From Ideonella alba (GTDB taxonomy: Bacteria > Pseudomonadota > Gammaproteobacteria > Burkholderiales > Burkholderiaceae_C), in contig NZ_JAGQDF010000005.1 in NCBI RefSeq assembly GCF_018069875.1, positions 248,001 to 312,000 on the forward strand: a stretch of DNA of 64,000 nucleotides, read 5' to 3'. Below, piece after piece: positions 39,816 to 50,617 of the stretch. Under the pieces are notes generated by a model. It searched no databases, was not told the DNA's origin, and was given only the letters and a program-made list of their open reading frames with translations. The position numbers and the translations under genes were made by a program. Positions within the stretch are counted from its first letter, which is position 1. Every line of letters begins with the position of its first letter.

Positions 39816-40943
39816 ATGGCACTCGTAGGTCTCGTCGGTTGGCGCGGCATGGTCGGTTCGGTCTTGATGGACCGCATGCAGGCCGAGAACGACTTCGCGC
39901 ACTTTGAACCGCTGTTCTTCTCCACCTCCAATGCCGGCGGTGCCGCCCCGGCGCAGGCGAAGAACGAAACCCGTCTGCAGGACGCGCATGACATCGCCGC
40001 GCTCAAGCGCTGCGACATCGTCCTGACCTGCCAGGGGGGCGACTACACCTCGGCCGTCTACCCCAAGCTGCGCGCCGAAGGCTGGAATGGCCACTGGATC
40101 GACGCCGCCTCCACGCTGCGCATGGAGAAGGACGCCGTCATCGTGCTGGACCCGGTGAACATGCCCGTCATCAAGGACGCGCTGGCCAAGGGCGGCAAGA
40201 ACTGGATCGGCGGCAACTGCACCGTCAGCTGCATGCTGATGGGCGTGGGCGCGCTGTACAAGGCCGGTCTGGTCGAGTGGATGTCCACCCAGACCTACCA
40301 GGCCGCCTCGGGCGGCGGTGCGCAGCACATGCGTGAGCTGCTGACCCAGTACGGCACCCTCAACGCCGAGGTCAAGGCCCTGCTGGACGACCCGAAGAGC
40401 GCCATTCTGGAAATCGACCGCAAGGTGATCGCCAAGCAGCGTGCCCTGTCGGGCGCCGAGACCGCCAACTTCGGCGTGCCGCTGGGCGGCTCGCTGATCC
40501 CCTGGATCGACAAGGACCTGGGCAACGGCCAATCCAAGGAAGAGTGGAAGGGCATGGCCGAGACCAACAAGATCCTCGGCCTGGGCGAGGGCTTCAGCGC
40601 TCCCGCGGTGCCGGTGGACGGTTTCTGCGTCCGTGTGGGCGCGATGCGCTGCCACAGCCAGGCCCTGACCCTGAAGCTGAAGAAGGACGTGCCGGTGGCG
40701 GATCTGGAAGCCATGATTGCCGCCGACAACGAGTGGGTGAAGGTGGTGCCCAACACCCGCGAGGCCACGCTCCGGGACCTGACGCCGGTGGCCGTGACCG
40801 GCACCATGACCATCCCGGTGGGTCGCATCCGCAAGCTGGCCATGGGCCCCGAGTACGTCGGCGCCTTCACCATCGGCGACCAGCTGCTGTGGGGCGCCGC
40901 CGAGCCGCTGCGCCGCATGCTGCGCATCCTGCTGGCCCAGTGA
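39816..40943 (+). CDS. asd: Aspartate-semialdehyde dehydrogenase
   Basis: This 375-residue enzyme reduces aspartyl phosphate to the semialdehyde for lysine, threonine and methionine synthesis. It has the NADP-binding start [21 protein letters not shown] and the active-site Cys135 in GGNCTVSCM, the same number as in E. coli Asd. [11 protein letters not shown] holds the catalytic His and [30 protein letters not shown] closes the C-terminus. The start at 39816 follows an AAGGAAA box and fits the family. The frame is open farther upstream, but that part runs through leuB. Confidence 0.96.
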   Translation: MALVGLVGWRGMVGSVLMDRMQAENDFAHFEPLFFSTSNAGGAAPAQAKNETRLQDAHDIAALKRCDIVLTCQGGDYTSAVYPKLRAEGWNGHWIDAASTLRMEKDAVIVLDPVNMPVIKDALAKGGKNWIGGNCTVSCMLMGVGALYKAGLVEWMSTQTYQAASGGGAQHMRELLTQYGTLNAEVKALLDDPKSAILEIDRKVIAKQRALSGAETANFGVPLGGSLIPWIDKDLGNGQSKEEWKGMAETNKILGLGEGFSAPAVPVDGFCVRVGAMRCHSQALTLKLKKDVPVADLEAMIAADNEWVKVVPNTREATLRDLTPVAVTGTMTIPVGRIRKLAMGPEYVGAFTIGDQLLWGAAEPLRRMLRILLAQ

Positions 40944-41253
40944 GTGCCACCACCGGCGCCGAAGCGGGCGCCGGATGTCCGAGCCGTCCATGACCCGCCT
41001 GCGCGGGCTGGCGGCCGGGCCTGTTGCAAGTCGTTGCCACTCGTTGCCGTCTGGCAACGATAAAGGCGCTGCGCTGCGGGCAAACAGCGCGACCGGCATC
41101 AACTCAGGTTTTGGATGAGCTTGCGAGCCTATATGCTTGCTGCTATGGTGTTTTCTCGCCTTGGTGCGACCAGGGGGTCGTGCGGGGCTGCAGAAAACCA
41201 TCGATGACGGCGCAGCCGCCCAGGCGTCTGTGCCCAGCGTTGTCGGAGACGCC
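40944..41253 (+). promoter_or_regulatory. Intergenic region between asd and fimV with hairpin and predicted promoter
   Basis: These 310 bp contain no convincing gene. CGTTGCC (41042-41048) and GGCAACG (41053-41059) form a perfect 7-bp hairpin with a GTCT loop, preceded by two further TCGTTGCC-like repeats; this may end the asd transcript. TTGCGA (41121-41126), 17 nt and TATGGT (41144-41149) make a reasonable sigma-70 promoter for fimV, leaving a leader of about 100 nt. GGAG at 41245-41248 is the likely ribosome-binding site for the TTG start at 41254. Confidence 0.5.
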
Positions 41254-43866
41254 TTGAAGAACACCACCACAACGTCCGCGGGAATGGCCCTGTCCAGCCT
41301 GGCGATCGCGGCCTGGCTGGCGCTGTCCGCGCCCGCCGCCGAGGCCCTGGGCCTGGGGCGCCTGAGCGTGCGTTCCGCGCTGGGCGAGCCGCTGCGCGCC
41401 GAGATCGACATCAGCAGCATCACGCCCGAGGAAGCCGACACGCTCAAGGCCGTGCTGGCCTCGCCCGAGTCCTTCCGCTCGGCCGGGGTCGAGATGAACC
41501 CGGCGCTGCAAGGTGTCCAGGTGACGCTGGTGCGGGGCGCCGATGGCCGCCCGGTACTGCGCATGGCGGGTGACCGCGCCGTCAGCGAGCCCTTCCTGGA
41601 CGTCATCCTGGACCTCAGCTGGGCCTCGGGCCGCCTGCAGCGGTCCTACACGCTGCTGATCGATCCGCCGATCAAGCCGGCCCCAGCACCCGCGCCACAG
41701 ACCGCTCCGGTGATGTCCAACGCGCCGGCGCAGGCGCCGGTGGCCCGCCCGGTGCGGCCGCAGCCCGCGCCCAGCGCCGAGCCGGTGGCGCCGACGGCGG
41801 CCTCGGCCCCCGCAGCCCGTCCGCCGGCACCGACCCCGCCCAGCACCCCGGCGGCACCGGCGGCGCCGACCCAGGGCTACCGTGTGAAGAGCGGCGACAC
41901 GCTCTCCAGCATCGCCAACGCCAACGCACGGCCTGGCGTGTCGCTGGACCAGATGCTGGTGGCCCTGTACCGCGGCAACCCCGACGCCTTCGTTGGCAAC
42001 AACATGAACCGCCTCAAGGCCGGCGTCGTGCTCGACGTGGCCGAGGCCCAGGCCCGTGCCGGCGAGATTCCGGCGGCCGAGGCGCGCCGGGTGTTCCAGG
42101 CGCAGAGCGCCGATTTCGCCGCCTTCCGTCAGCGCCTGGCCGGCGCCGCGCCGGTGGTCAAGTCGGCCGAGCCGCCGCGCCAGGCCCAGGGCAAGGTCGA
42201 TGCCGCGGTCAAGGACCGCAAGACCGACAGCGCGCCCACGCCGGATCAGCTCAAGCTCTCCAAGGGCGGTCTGAAGGCCGCCAGCGCGCCCGAAGCCAAG
42301 ATCTCCAAGGACACCGAGCGCAAGGCCGCCGAGGCGCGCATGTCCGAGCTGACGCGCAACGTCGAGGAGCTCAAGCGCCTGTCTTCTGGCGCTTCTGCGG
42401 TGGGCAAGGCAGCGTCTGCGCCGGCGCAGCCGCCGGTGGCGGTGACCAAGCCGGTGACGCCGCCTCCACCCCCGCCGCCTCCGCCGCCTCCGCCGGCGCC
42501 GGCCGCCTCGGTGGCCCCGCCGCCGGTCGTGGCCAGTGCGCCGGCCTCGGCCGCGGCGCCCGCGTCGGCGGCGGCACCGTCAGCGTCGGCCGCGCCTGCG
42601 GTGGCCGAGCCGGCCTCGGCCGCGGCATCGCGCCCGCCGCGCCCGCCGGAGCCGGCCCCCGCCGCCGAACCCGGCGTGCTGGACTCGCTGAGCGAGAACC
42701 CCTTCGTGCTGCTGCTGGGCGTGGGCCTGGTGGCGCTGCTGGCCGGCTGGGGCGTGATGCGCCTGCGCCGCCGCGGCCAGGAGGGCGCCGGCGAGACCTC
42801 GTTCATCGAGAGCAAGCTCCAGCCCGATTCCTTCTTCGGCGCCTCTGGCGGCCAGCGGGTCGACACCCGCGACGGTGCCACCAGCGCGGCCGCGTCCTCG
42901 TCGCTGAGCTACTCGCTGAGCCAGCTCGATGCGATCGGCGATGTCGACCCGGTGGCCGAAGCCGACGTCTACCTCGCCTATGGCCGCGACCTGCAGGCCG
43001 AGGAGATCCTCAAGGAAGCCCTGCGCACCGACCCGGCCCGCGCCGCGATCCGCACCAAGCTGCTCGAGGTCTATGCCAAGCGCGCCGATGCCGAGGCCTT
43101 CATGCAGCAGGCGCGCCAGCTGCACGAGATGACCGGCGGTCAGGGCGAGGACTGGGCGCGTGCGGCGGAACTGGGTCGACAGATCGATCCGGCCGAGCCG
43201 ATGTTCGCGGCCAACGAGGACATGCTGCCGGCCACCGCCTCCTTGGTGGACGACAGCGCGCCCCCCGCCGCCGTCGAGCCCGACCCACTGCCCGAACCCG
43301 ACCCGGTGCCCGCCGCCGCGGCCGCGCCGGCCGGTCCTTCGTCCACCTACGACATCGACATCGACCTCGATTCCCCGTCGCAGCTCAGCGGCCTCGAGAA
43401 CACCCGGCCGATGACCGGCTCCGAGCCGACGATGGACCTGGGCGAGCCCTCGGTCCACGGCATGCTCGACGACGACCCGGTGACCACCCGCCGCGGCCAG
43501 CTCGACGAGCTGGACCTGGGCGAGGCGACCACGCCCAGCGCCTTCGACGCGCTGGCGCCTGAACTGCCACCGGCCGTCGCCCCGGCGCCCGCGCCGCGCG
43601 ACGCCCAGCCCTCGGCACCGGTGGACTTCGACTTCGGCGACCTGTCGCTCGACCTGCCCAATGAGCCGGCCGCGCCGCCGCCGCCGCCCAGCGGCGATGA
43701 CCTGGACGCCGGCAGTGGCGATCCGCTGCAGCGCAAGATCGAGCTGGCCGACGAGTTCCGCCGCATCGGTGACATCGAAGGTGCCCGCGACCTGCTCCAG
43801 GAAGTGATCGAGAAGTCCGATGGCGCGCTGAAGGCCCGCGCCCAGAGCCTGCTGGATGAGCTCTGA
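41254..43866 (+). CDS. fimV: FimV/HubP-like peptidoglycan-binding membrane protein
   Basis: This ~870-residue protein follows the FimV plan. A signal peptide ends near AAEA, then comes the N-terminal domain [23 protein letters not shown] LysM domain lies at about residues 208-265 ([16 protein letters not shown]). A Pro-rich region at about 370-470 includes an uninterrupted proline run. One membrane helix is at about 482-502 ([19 protein letters not shown]). An acidic Pro/Ala/Asp-rich cytoplasmic tail ends in the FimV C-terminal helical motif ([20 protein letters not shown]). FimV/HubP organises the cell pole and promotes type IV pilus function. The TTG at 41254 is preferred because of its GGAG; the open frame reaches back to an ATG at 41137. 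Confidence 0.88.
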   Translation: MKNTTTTSAGMALSSLAIAAWLALSAPAAEALGLGRLSVRSALGEPLRAEIDISSITPEEADTLKAVLASPESFRSAGVEMNPALQGVQVTLVRGADGRPVLRMAGDRAVSEPFLDVILDLSWASGRLQRSYTLLIDPPIKPAPAPAPQTAPVMSNAPAQAPVARPVRPQPAPSAEPVAPTAASAPAARPPAPTPPSTPAAPAAPTQGYRVKSGDTLSSIANANARPGVSLDQMLVALYRGNPDAFVGNNMNRLKAGVVLDVAEAQARAGEIPAAEARRVFQAQSADFAAFRQRLAGAAPVVKSAEPPRQAQGKVDAAVKDRKTDSAPTPDQLKLSKGGLKAASAPEAKISKDTERKAAEARMSELTRNVEELKRLSSGASAVGKAASAPAQPPVAVTKPVTPPPPPPPPPPPPAPAASVAPPPVVASAPASAAAPASAAAPSASAAPAVAEPASAAASRPPRPPEPAPAAEPGVLDSLSENPFVLLLGVGLVALLAGWGVMRLRRRGQEGAGETSFIESKLQPDSFFGASGGQRVDTRDGATSAAASSSLSYSLSQLDAIGDVDPVAEADVYLAYGRDLQAEEILKEALRTDPARAAIRTKLLEVYAKRADAEAFMQQARQLHEMTGGQGEDWARAAELGRQIDPAEPMFAANEDMLPATASLVDDSAPPAAVEPDPLPEPDPVPAAAAAPAGPSSTYDIDIDLDSPSQLSGLENTRPMTGSEPTMDLGEPSVHGMLDDDPVTTRRGQLDELDLGEATTPSAFDALAPELPPAVAPAPAPRDAQPSAPVDFDFGDLSLDLPNEPAAPPPPPSGDDLDAGSGDPLQRKIELADEFRRIGDIEGARDLLQEVIEKSDGALKARAQSLLDEL

Positions 43867-44695
43867 GCCCGTGCCGTCGCCCATGGGCGACGGTCGGGCG
43901 GGGCGGCCACTGCGGCGCATCGCGCTGGGCGTGGCCTACCGTGGCGAGGCCTACCACGGCTGGCAGAGCCAGCCGGGCGGACGCACCGTGCAGGACCACC
44001 TGGAGCAGGCGCTGTCGCAGTTCGCCGCGCAGCCGGTGCACACCGTCTGCGCCGGCCGCACCGACACCGGGGTGCATGCGCTGAACCAGGTGGTTCACTT
44101 CGACACGCCACTGGCGCGTGAGGACTTCTCCTGGGTACGCGGCACCAACCGCTACCTGCCGAATGACATCGCCGTGCAGTGGTGCCGCGAGGTGCCGCCG
44201 CACTTCCATGCGCGCAACGGCGCGCGTGGCCGGCGCTACCGCTACCTGCTGCTGGAGTCGCCGGTGCGCCCGGCGATCGAGCGCGGCGGCTGCGGCTGGA
44301 GCTTCCGGCCGCTCGATGCCGATGCGATGCGCGCCGCCGCCGCTCACCTGGTGGGCGAGCACGACTTCACCTCCTTCCGCTCGTCGGAGTGCCAGGCGGC
44401 GTCGCCGGTGAAGCAGCTGCACGCCATCCGCATCGATCAGCGCGGCGCCTACTGGCGCTTCGAGTTCGACGGCATCGCCTTCCTGCACCACATGGTGCGC
44501 AACATCATGGGTTGCCTGGTGGCGGTGGGCGCCGGCACCCGCCCGCCCGGCTGGATGGCCGAGGTGCTGGCCGCGCGATCGCGTGACGCCGCCGCACCCA
44601 CCTTTGCCCCGGACGGCCTGTACTTCCTGGGGCCCCGCTACGATGCCGGGTTCGGCCTGCCGGAGCACACGGCGGCCATGGACTGGATGCCATGA
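43856..44695 (+). CDS. truA: tRNA pseudouridine(38-40) synthase TruA
   Basis: This 279-residue pseudouridine synthase has its catalytic Asp70 in [19 protein letters not shown]. Typical stretches include [50 protein letters not shown] and [17 protein letters not shown]. It modifies uridines 38-40 in the anticodon arm of many tRNAs. The ATG overlaps the fimV end by 11 nt; an internal ATG at 43883 is another possible start. The stop overlaps trpF by 4 nt. Confidence 0.95.
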   Translation: MSSEPVPSPMGDGRAGRPLRRIALGVAYRGEAYHGWQSQPGGRTVQDHLEQALSQFAAQPVHTVCAGRTDTGVHALNQVVHFDTPLAREDFSWVRGTNRYLPNDIAVQWCREVPPHFHARNGARGRRYRYLLLESPVRPAIERGGCGWSFRPLDADAMRAAAAHLVGEHDFTSFRSSECQAASPVKQLHAIRIDQRGAYWRFEFDGIAFLHHMVRNIMGCLVAVGAGTRPPGWMAEVLAARSRDAAAPTFAPDGLYFLGPRYDAGFGLPEHTAAMDWMP

Positions 44696-45354
44696 ACCCC
44701 CTGACACCGCGCACCCGCATCAAGATCTGCGGCCTGACCCGCGAGGCCGACGTCGACGCCGCCGTCACCGCTGGCGCCGATGCGATCGGCTTCGTGCTCT
44801 ACCCGAAGAGCCCTCGCGCCGTCACGGCGGCGCGCGCGGGCGACCTGGCGCGCCGTCTGCCGCCTTTCGTGACACCGGTGCTGCTGTTCGTCAACGCCAC
44901 CGCCGACGAGATCGCCGCCGGCCTGGCGGCGGTGCCGCAGGCCCTGCTGCAGTTCCATGGCGACGAGCCCCCCGAGGCCTGCACCGCGCCCGGCCGACCC
45001 TACCTGCGGGCGGCCCGGATGGCACCGGACGTCGATTTGCTAGACTTGGCGGCTCGCCACCCCAGCGCCCAGGCGCTGCTGCTCGACGCCCATGTCGAGG
45101 GCTACGGGGGCGGCGGAAAGGCGTTCGATTGGTCTCTCATACCGCCCGGCGTTCCCTGTCCGGTCGTTTTGTCTGGTGGGTTGAATCCTGCAAGCGTGAT
45201 CGATGGGGTGATGCACGTCCGGCCCTGGGCCGTTGACGTGAGCTCCGGCGTGGAGAGCGCCAAGGGCATCAAGGACGCCGCGCTGATGCACCGCTTCTGC
45301 CAGGCGGTGCGCGAGGCCGATGCCCGAGTCGCCCAGGCCAGCGCCGGCACCTGA
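44692..45354 (+). CDS. trpF: Phosphoribosylanthranilate isomerase
   Basis: This 220-residue TIM barrel catalyses the third step from anthranilate to tryptophan. [26 protein letters not shown] holds the catalytic Cys. The last strands carry [18 protein letters not shown] and [16 protein letters not shown], followed by [15 protein letters not shown] with the catalytic Asp. It overlaps truA by 4 nt and is followed by trpB after 25 nt. No trp leader or attenuator is visible upstream. Confidence 0.96.
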   Translation: MNPLTPRTRIKICGLTREADVDAAVTAGADAIGFVLYPKSPRAVTAARAGDLARRLPPFVTPVLLFVNATADEIAAGLAAVPQALLQFHGDEPPEACTAPGRPYLRAARMAPDVDLLDLAARHPSAQALLLDAHVEGYGGGGKAFDWSLIPPGVPCPVVLSGGLNPASVIDGVMHVRPWAVDVSSGVESAKGIKDAALMHRFCQAVREADARVAQASAGT

Positions 45355-45379
45355 ACGCTGCATTCCAAGGATTCCTGTC

Positions 45380-46591
45380 ATGTATGAGTACCAGCAGCCC
45401 GATGCATCGGGCCACTTCGGTCCGTACGGCGGCAGCTTCGTCTCCGAGACGCTGACCCATGCGCTCGAGGAACTGAAGGCCGCCTACGCCCACTACCGCA
45501 ACGATCCCGAGTTCCGCCGCGAGTTCGAGGACGAGCTCAAGCACTTCGTTGGCCGTCCCAGCCCGATCTACCACGCCGCGCGCCTGTCGCGCGAGGTGGG
45601 CGGCGCGCAGATCTACCTCAAGCGCGAAGACCTGAACCACACCGGCGCGCACAAGGTGAACAACACCATCGGCCAGGCCCTGCTGGCCCGCCGCATGGGC
45701 AAGCCGCGCGTGATCGCCGAGACCGGCGCCGGCCAGCACGGCGTGGCCACCGCCACCATCTGCGCCCGCTACGGCCTGGAGTGCATCGTCTACATGGGCA
45801 GCGAGGACGTGAAGCGCCAGAGCCCCAATGTCTACCGCATGCACTTGCTGGGCGCCAAGGTGGTGCCGGTCGAGAGCGGCTCCAAGACGCTGAAGGACGC
45901 GCTCAACGAAGCGCTGCGCGACTGGGTCACCAACGTCGAAAACACCTTCTACATCATCGGCACCGTGGCCGGCCCGGCGCCGTACCCCGAGATGGTGCGC
46001 GACTTCCAGCGCGTCATCGGCGACGAATGCCTGCAGCAGATGCCCGAGTACCTGGGCGCCGGCCGCCAGCCCGATGCGGTGGTGGCCTGCGTGGGTGGCG
46101 GCAGCAATGCGATGGGCATCTTCTACCCCTACATCCCCCACGAGCAGGTGCGCCTGATCGGCGTGGAGGCCGCAGGCGATGGCCTGGATACGGGCCGCCA
46201 TGCCGCCAGCATCTCGGCCGGCAGCCCCGGCGTGCTGCACGGCAACCGCACCTACCTGCTGCAGGACGAGAACGGCCAGATCATCGAGACCCATTCGGTC
46301 TCGGCTGGCCTGGACTATCCCGGCGTCGGCCCCGAGCACGCCTACCTGCACGACATCGGCCGCGCCGAATACGTGGGCTGCACCGACGCCGAGGCCATGG
46401 CCGCCTTCCACCGCCTGTGCCGCACCGAAGGCATCATCCCGGCGCTGGAATCCAGCCATGCAGTGGCCTACGCCATGAAGCTGGCCGCCACGATGCGCCC
46501 CGACCAGCATGTGCTGGTCAACCTCAGCGGCCGCGGCGACAAGGACATCAACACCGTGGCCAGGCTGGCCGGCCTGGAGGGCATTGCATGA
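45380..46591 (+). CDS. trpB: Tryptophan synthase beta chain
   Basis: This 403-residue PLP enzyme joins indole and serine. The PLP lysine is Lys92 in HTGAHKVNN. Other family segments are [28 protein letters not shown], the PLP phosphate loop [10 protein letters not shown], and [16 protein letters not shown] near the end. The frame opens upstream within trpF, but the ATG at 45380 follows AAGG and gives the normal N-terminus. The stop overlaps trpA (ATGA). Confidence 0.97.
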   Translation: MYEYQQPDASGHFGPYGGSFVSETLTHALEELKAAYAHYRNDPEFRREFEDELKHFVGRPSPIYHAARLSREVGGAQIYLKREDLNHTGAHKVNNTIGQALLARRMGKPRVIAETGAGQHGVATATICARYGLECIVYMGSEDVKRQSPNVYRMHLLGAKVVPVESGSKTLKDALNEALRDWVTNVENTFYIIGTVAGPAPYPEMVRDFQRVIGDECLQQMPEYLGAGRQPDAVVACVGGGSNAMGIFYPYIPHEQVRLIGVEAAGDGLDTGRHAASISAGSPGVLHGNRTYLLQDENGQIIETHSVSAGLDYPGVGPEHAYLHDIGRAEYVGCTDAEAMAAFHRLCRTEGIIPALESSHAVAYAMKLAATMRPDQHVLVNLSGRGDKDINTVARLAGLEGIA

Positions 46592-47400
46592 GCCGCATCG
46601 CAGCCACATTCGCGGCCCTGAAGGCCGATGGTCGCAAGGCCCTGATTCCCTATGTCTGCGCCGGTGACCCGCATGCCGACGGCACGGTCGATGTGATGCT
46701 GGCGCTGGCCGAGGGCGGCGCCGACGTGATCGAGCTGGGCGTGCCCTTCTCGGACCCGATGGCCGACGGCCCGGTGATCCAGAAGGCCGCCGAGCGCGCG
46801 CTGGCGCGCGGCATCGGCATGGCCCAGGTGCTGGCAATGGTGCGGGACTTCCGCGCCCGCAACGCCGACACCCCGGTGGTGCTGATGGGCTACGCCAACC
46901 CGGTGGAGCGCTACGACCAGAAGCACGGCGGCGGCGCCTTCGTGAAGGACGCGGCGGCCGCAGGGGTGGATGGCGTGCTGATCGTCGACTACCCGCCCGA
47001 GGAGTGCGGTGCCTTTGCGCAGGCGCTGCAGGCGCACGGCCTGGACCTGATCTTCCTGCTGGCGCCCACCTCCACCGAGCAGCGCATGCGCCTGGTCGGC
47101 GAGATCGCCACCGGCTACGTCTACTATGTCTCGCTCAAGGGCGTGACCGGCGCCGGGAACCTGGACACCGACGCGGTGGCGGCCGCCGTGCCGCGCATCC
47201 GCCAGCATGTGAAGGTGCCGGTGGGCGTGGGTTTCGGCATCCGCGACGCGGCCTCGGCGCAGGCGGTGGGCCGGGTCTCGGACGGCGTGGTCATCGGTTC
47301 GCGCCTGATCCAGATCCTGGAAACCCAAACGCGCGACAATGCGCCCGCGGCGGCCCGCGCCTTCATGGCCGAGATCCGCACCGCGCTGGACAGCCTCTGA
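46588..47400 (+). CDS. trpA: Tryptophan synthase alpha chain
   Basis: This 270-residue TIM barrel cleaves indole-glycerol phosphate and passes indole to TrpB. The catalytic Glu is in [16 protein letters not shown], which also contains the catalytic Asp. The phosphate-binding loop lies in [15 protein letters not shown] and [11 protein letters not shown]. It starts within the trpB stop and is followed by accD after 48 nt. Confidence 0.96.
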   Translation: MSRIAATFAALKADGRKALIPYVCAGDPHADGTVDVMLALAEGGADVIELGVPFSDPMADGPVIQKAAERALARGIGMAQVLAMVRDFRARNADTPVVLMGYANPVERYDQKHGGGAFVKDAAAAGVDGVLIVDYPPEECGAFAQALQAHGLDLIFLLAPTSTEQRMRLVGEIATGYVYYVSLKGVTGAGNLDTDAVAAAVPRIRQHVKVPVGVGFGIRDAASAQAVGRVSDGVVIGSRLIQILETQTRDNAPAAARAFMAEIRTALDSL

Positions 47401-47448
47401 AGGCTTTCTGGCAGACTACTGGACCGAATCGTTGAGGAGCCTTGATCG

Positions 47449-48321
47449 ATGAGCTGGCTTGAGAAACTGCTGCCACCGAAGATCCAGCACACCGACCCGA
47501 GCGAACGCCGCTCGGTGCCGGAAGGCCTGTGGATCAAGTGCCCCTCGTGCGAATCGGTGCTCTACAAGACCGATCTGGAGAGCAACCTCAACGTCTGCCC
47601 CAAGTGCGACCACCACCACCGCATCGGGGCGCGCGCGCGCCTTGATGCCTTCCTTGACGCCGAAGGCCGCTACGAGGTGGGCCATGAGGTGCTGCCGGTC
47701 GATGCGCTGAAGTTCAAGGACAGCAAGAAGTACCCCGAGCGCCTGAAGAGCGCGCTGGAAACCACCGGCGAGACCGACGCGCTGATCGTCATCGGCGGCG
47801 CGGTGATGAGCATGCCGGTGGTCGCCGCCTGCTTCGAATTCGACTTCATGGGCGGCTCGATGGGCTCGGTGGTGGGCGAGCGCTTCGTGCGCGGCGTCGA
47901 GACCGCGATCGAGCAGAAGGTGCCCTTCATCTGCTTCACCGCCACCGGTGGCGCGCGCATGCAGGAAGGCCTGTTCAGCCTGTTCCAGATGGCCAAGACC
48001 AACGCCTCGCTGACCCGCCTGGCCAAGGCCCGCCTGCCCTACATCAGCGTGCTGACCGACCCCACGATGGGCGGTGTGTCGGCCTCGTTCGCCTTTGTGG
48101 GTGACGTGGTGATCGCCGAGCCCAAGGCGCTGATCGGTTTCGCCGGCCCGCGGGTGATCGAGAACACCGTGCGCGAGAAGCTCCCTGAGGGCTTCCAGCG
48201 CGCCGAGTTCCTGCTGGAAAAGGGCGCGGTCGACATGATCCTGGACCGCCGCCAACTGCGCCAGGCGATTGCCCACCAACTGGCCATGCTGCAGCGCCAG
48301 AGCGCTGACGCCGTCGCCTGA
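47449..48321 (+). CDS. accD: Acetyl-CoA carboxylase carboxyltransferase subunit beta
   Basis: This 290-residue protein has an N-terminal four-cysteine zinc ribbon (Cys31, Cys34, Cys50, Cys53) and a crotonase-type core ([51 protein letters not shown]). With AccA it transfers CO2 to acetyl-CoA for fatty acid synthesis. TTGAGGAGC precedes the ATG. It sits in the trp-to-folC cluster as is usual in betaproteobacteria and gammaproteobacteria. Confidence 0.97.
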   Translation: MSWLEKLLPPKIQHTDPSERRSVPEGLWIKCPSCESVLYKTDLESNLNVCPKCDHHHRIGARARLDAFLDAEGRYEVGHEVLPVDALKFKDSKKYPERLKSALETTGETDALIVIGGAVMSMPVVAACFEFDFMGGSMGSVVGERFVRGVETAIEQKVPFICFTATGGARMQEGLFSLFQMAKTNASLTRLAKARLPYISVLTDPTMGGVSASFAFVGDVVIAEPKALIGFAGPRVIENTVREKLPEGFQRAEFLLEKGAVDMILDRRQLRQAIAHQLAMLQRQSADAVA

Positions 48322-48341
48322 CCCTGTTCACCCCCCTTCCC

Positions 48342-48369
48342 GCCCCGGTGCGACACCGTCGCCCGGGGC
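48342..48369 (+). terminator. Strong hairpin between accD and folC
   Basis: GCCCCGG plus GCGAC pairs with GTCGC plus CCGGGGC, giving 12 bp with one bulged T and an ACC loop. GCTGTCTTT follows. It lies 20 nt after the accD stop and 10 nt before the folC ATG, so it could both limit readthrough and affect folC initiation, for which no clear Shine-Dalgarno is seen. Confidence 0.5.
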
Positions 48370-48379
48370 GCTGTCTTTG

Positions 48380-49672
48380 ATGAGCTCGCTGCCCACCACG
48401 CTGGCAGGATGGCTCGCCCACTGCGAGCGCCTGCACCCCACCGAGATCGAGATGACCCTCGACCGTGTCCGCACGGTCAAGGAACGCCTGGGCCTGCGCT
48501 TCGACTGCCCGGTGATCAGCGTCGCCGGCACCAATGGCAAAGGCTCGACCTGCGCCATGCTCGACAGCATCGCCCGCGCCGCCGGCTACCGCGTGGGGCT
48601 GTTCAGCAAGCCGCACCTGGTGCACTTCGAGGAGCGCTGCCGGGTGGACGGCGAGATGGTCAGCGGCGAGTCGCTGGTCGAGCACTTCGCGGCGGTCGAA
48701 GCCGCGCGCGGCGACGTCAGCCTGACCTACTTCGAGTTCACGCTGCTGGCCATTGCCCGGCGCCTGATTGCCGCCCAGCCCGAGCTGGTGATCCTGGAGG
48801 TGGGCCTGGGCGGCCGGCTGGATGCGGTGAACGCCTTCGATGCCGACGTGAGCGTGATCACCTCGATCGACATCGACCACGTGGCCTTCCTGGGCCCCGA
48901 CCGCGAGAGCATCGGCCGCGAGAAGGCCGGCATCCTGCGCGCCGGCCGGCCCGCCATCGTCTCCGACCCCGTGCCGCCGGCCAGCGTGCTGCGGGCCGCT
49001 GAAGCGCTGGGTGCCGACCTGTGGCTGATGGGCCGCGACTACAACCAGCAGGGCGACCGCCAGCAGTGGTCGTGGAGTGGGCGAGGGCGGCGCTACCACG
49101 CGCTGGGCCACCCGGCGCTGCGCGGCGCCAACCAGCTGCTCAACGCCAGCGGGGCGATCGCCGCGCTCGAGGCGCTGCGCGACCGCCTGCCCATCAATGC
49201 CCAGGCGCTGCGCGTGGGCCTGGCCACGGTGGAGCTGCCGGGTCGCTTCCAGATCGTGCCGGGCCAGCCGGCGCTGGTGCTGGACGTGGCTCACAACGAC
49301 CAGAGCGTTGCCGCGCTGGCGCTGAACCTCGACCAGATGGGCTTCTTCCCGCGCACCCGGGCGGTGTTCGGCGCGATGCACGACAAGGACCTGGCGGCGG
49401 TGGTGGCGCGGCTGGCGCCGCTGGTCGATGCCTGGCACCTGACCGATCTGCCGCTGCCCCGCGCCGCCCGCGCCGCGGATCTGGCGGCGGTGGTGCGCCA
49501 GGTCCGCGCCGACGTGCCGGCGCAGACCCACCCGGACCCGGCTGCCGCACTGGCCGCGGCCCTCGAAGCCTCGGACCCGGCTGATAGAATCGTGGTCTTC
49601 GGCTCCTTCCTGACCGTGGGCGGCGTGCTGAAGGACGGCGTGCCCCGGTTGAGCGCTCCCCACAAGGGCTGA
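48380..49672 (+). CDS. folC: Folylpolyglutamate synthase / dihydrofolate synthase
   Basis: This 430-residue Mur-ligase-family enzyme adds glutamate to dihydropteroate and to folates. The P-loop is VAGTNGKGSTCAMLDSI, followed by LFSKPHLVHFEERCRVDGE. The Mg-binding region is EVGLGGRLDAVNAFD with ITSIDIDHVAFLGPDRE. The C-terminal domain has VLDVAHNDQSVAALALNL. The ATG at 48380 is chosen because it begins the conserved N-terminal helix; the upstream open frame overlaps accD and the hairpin. Confidence 0.95.
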   Translation: MSSLPTTLAGWLAHCERLHPTEIEMTLDRVRTVKERLGLRFDCPVISVAGTNGKGSTCAMLDSIARAAGYRVGLFSKPHLVHFEERCRVDGEMVSGESLVEHFAAVEAARGDVSLTYFEFTLLAIARRLIAAQPELVILEVGLGGRLDAVNAFDADVSVITSIDIDHVAFLGPDRESIGREKAGILRAGRPAIVSDPVPPASVLRAAEALGADLWLMGRDYNQQGDRQQWSWSGRGRRYHALGHPALRGANQLLNASGAIAALEALRDRLPINAQALRVGLATVELPGRFQIVPGQPALVLDVAHNDQSVAALALNLDQMGFFPRTRAVFGAMHDKDLAAVVARLAPLVDAWHLTDLPLPRAARAADLAAVVRQVRADVPAQTHPDPAAALAAALEASDPADRIVVFGSFLTVGGVLKDGVPRLSAPHKG

Positions 49673-49742
49673 CCGGCGTCGCCGTGACGCCTGCGGATGG
49701 TCGGGGCGTTTGCCGCTCCGCCCACCTGCCCGACGCGTCCGC

Positions 49743-50609
49743 ATGGCCTTGCCACCGTTCCTGACCTCCCTGTTCAAGAAGTCACCCGCTGCGGCCCCTG
49801 CGTCGATGCTGGATGCCGCCGAGGTGGTGCGCGAGGCCCGCAGCCGTGCCCGACGCCGCCTGATTGGGGCCAGCGTGCTGCTGGGCTTGGGCATCATCGG
49901 CCTGCCGCTGCTGTTCGAGAGCCGGCCGCGGCCGATTCCGGTGGACCTGCCGATCGAGATTCCTGCCCGCGAAGGAGCGCCGGCCCTGAACGCCCCGGTG
50001 GCCCGCGCGGATGCGCGCCGCCCCGAAGCCCGCCCCGCCGAGCCGATCGACGAGCCGGTGCTGCCGGCTTCGGCCGCCTCGGCCAGCGCCAAGCCGGCGG
50101 CCGCCAAGCCGTCCGCACCGGCCGACACCAAACCGGTGACCCCGCCGCCAGTGGCGTCGACGCCGGCCAAGCCGGTCGCCAAACCCGAGGTCAAGCCCGA
50201 AGCCAAACCCGAGGTCAAGCCGCCGGTTCCGCCCGCGTCCAAGCCCGAGGCCAAGCCGCCCGCCAGGCCCGAGCCCAAGCCGGAGGCCAAGCCCCCCGCC
50301 AAGCCGGAGGCCAAGGTCGAGCCCAAGCCCGCCGCCAAGCCCGAAGCCAAGACCGACACCAAGCCGGCCGCGGCCGACGAAGGCCGCTACGTGGTCCAGA
50401 TCGGCGCCTTCGCCGAGGTGGGCAGCGCGCGTGAGGCGCGCATGAAGGTCGAGGGCATGGGCCTGAAGACCTACACCCAGGTGATCGATTCGGCCACCGG
50501 CCGACGCATCCGCGTGCGCGTCGGCCCCTACGCCACCAAGGCCGAGGCCGACAAGGCCGCGGCCCGCATCAAGGCGGGCGGCCTGCAAGCCGCCGTGCTG
50601 GTGCTCTGA
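49743..50609 (+). CDS. dedD: SPOR-domain cell-division protein, DedD-like
   Basis: This 288-residue bitopic protein has a short cytoplasmic N-terminus, one membrane helix at about residues 40-58 (LIGASVLLGLGIIGLPLLF) and a long periplasmic linker of alternating Lys-Pro-Glu-Ala units at about 105-210. It ends in a SPOR domain (GRYVVQIGAFAEVGSAREARM ... RVRVGPYATKAEADKAAARI). SPOR domains bind denuded septal glycan. Its position between folC and cvpA is the usual place for dedD. The Ala/Lys/Pro repeat is low complexity and probably length-variable. Confidence 0.9.
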   Translation: MALPPFLTSLFKKSPAAAPASMLDAAEVVREARSRARRRLIGASVLLGLGIIGLPLLFESRPRPIPVDLPIEIPAREGAPALNAPVARADARRPEARPAEPIDEPVLPASAASASAKPAAAKPSAPADTKPVTPPPVASTPAKPVAKPEVKPEAKPEVKPPVPPASKPEAKPPARPEPKPEAKPPAKPEAKVEPKPAAKPEAKTDTKPAAADEGRYVVQIGAFAEVGSAREARMKVEGMGLKTYTQVIDSATGRRIRVRVGPYATKAEADKAAARIKAGGLQAAVLVL

Positions 50610-50617
50610 GGTCGCCC

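Noticed and set aside
42450-42660. Proline/alanine run in fimV as a possible frameshift or assembly error
   Set aside because: The frame stays open and joins a normal membrane helix and C-terminal motif; Pro/Ala-rich linkers are usual in FimV.
44600-44700. Tryptophan attenuator ahead of trpF
   Set aside because: trpF overlaps truA, there is no Trp-rich leader peptide and no terminator hairpin.
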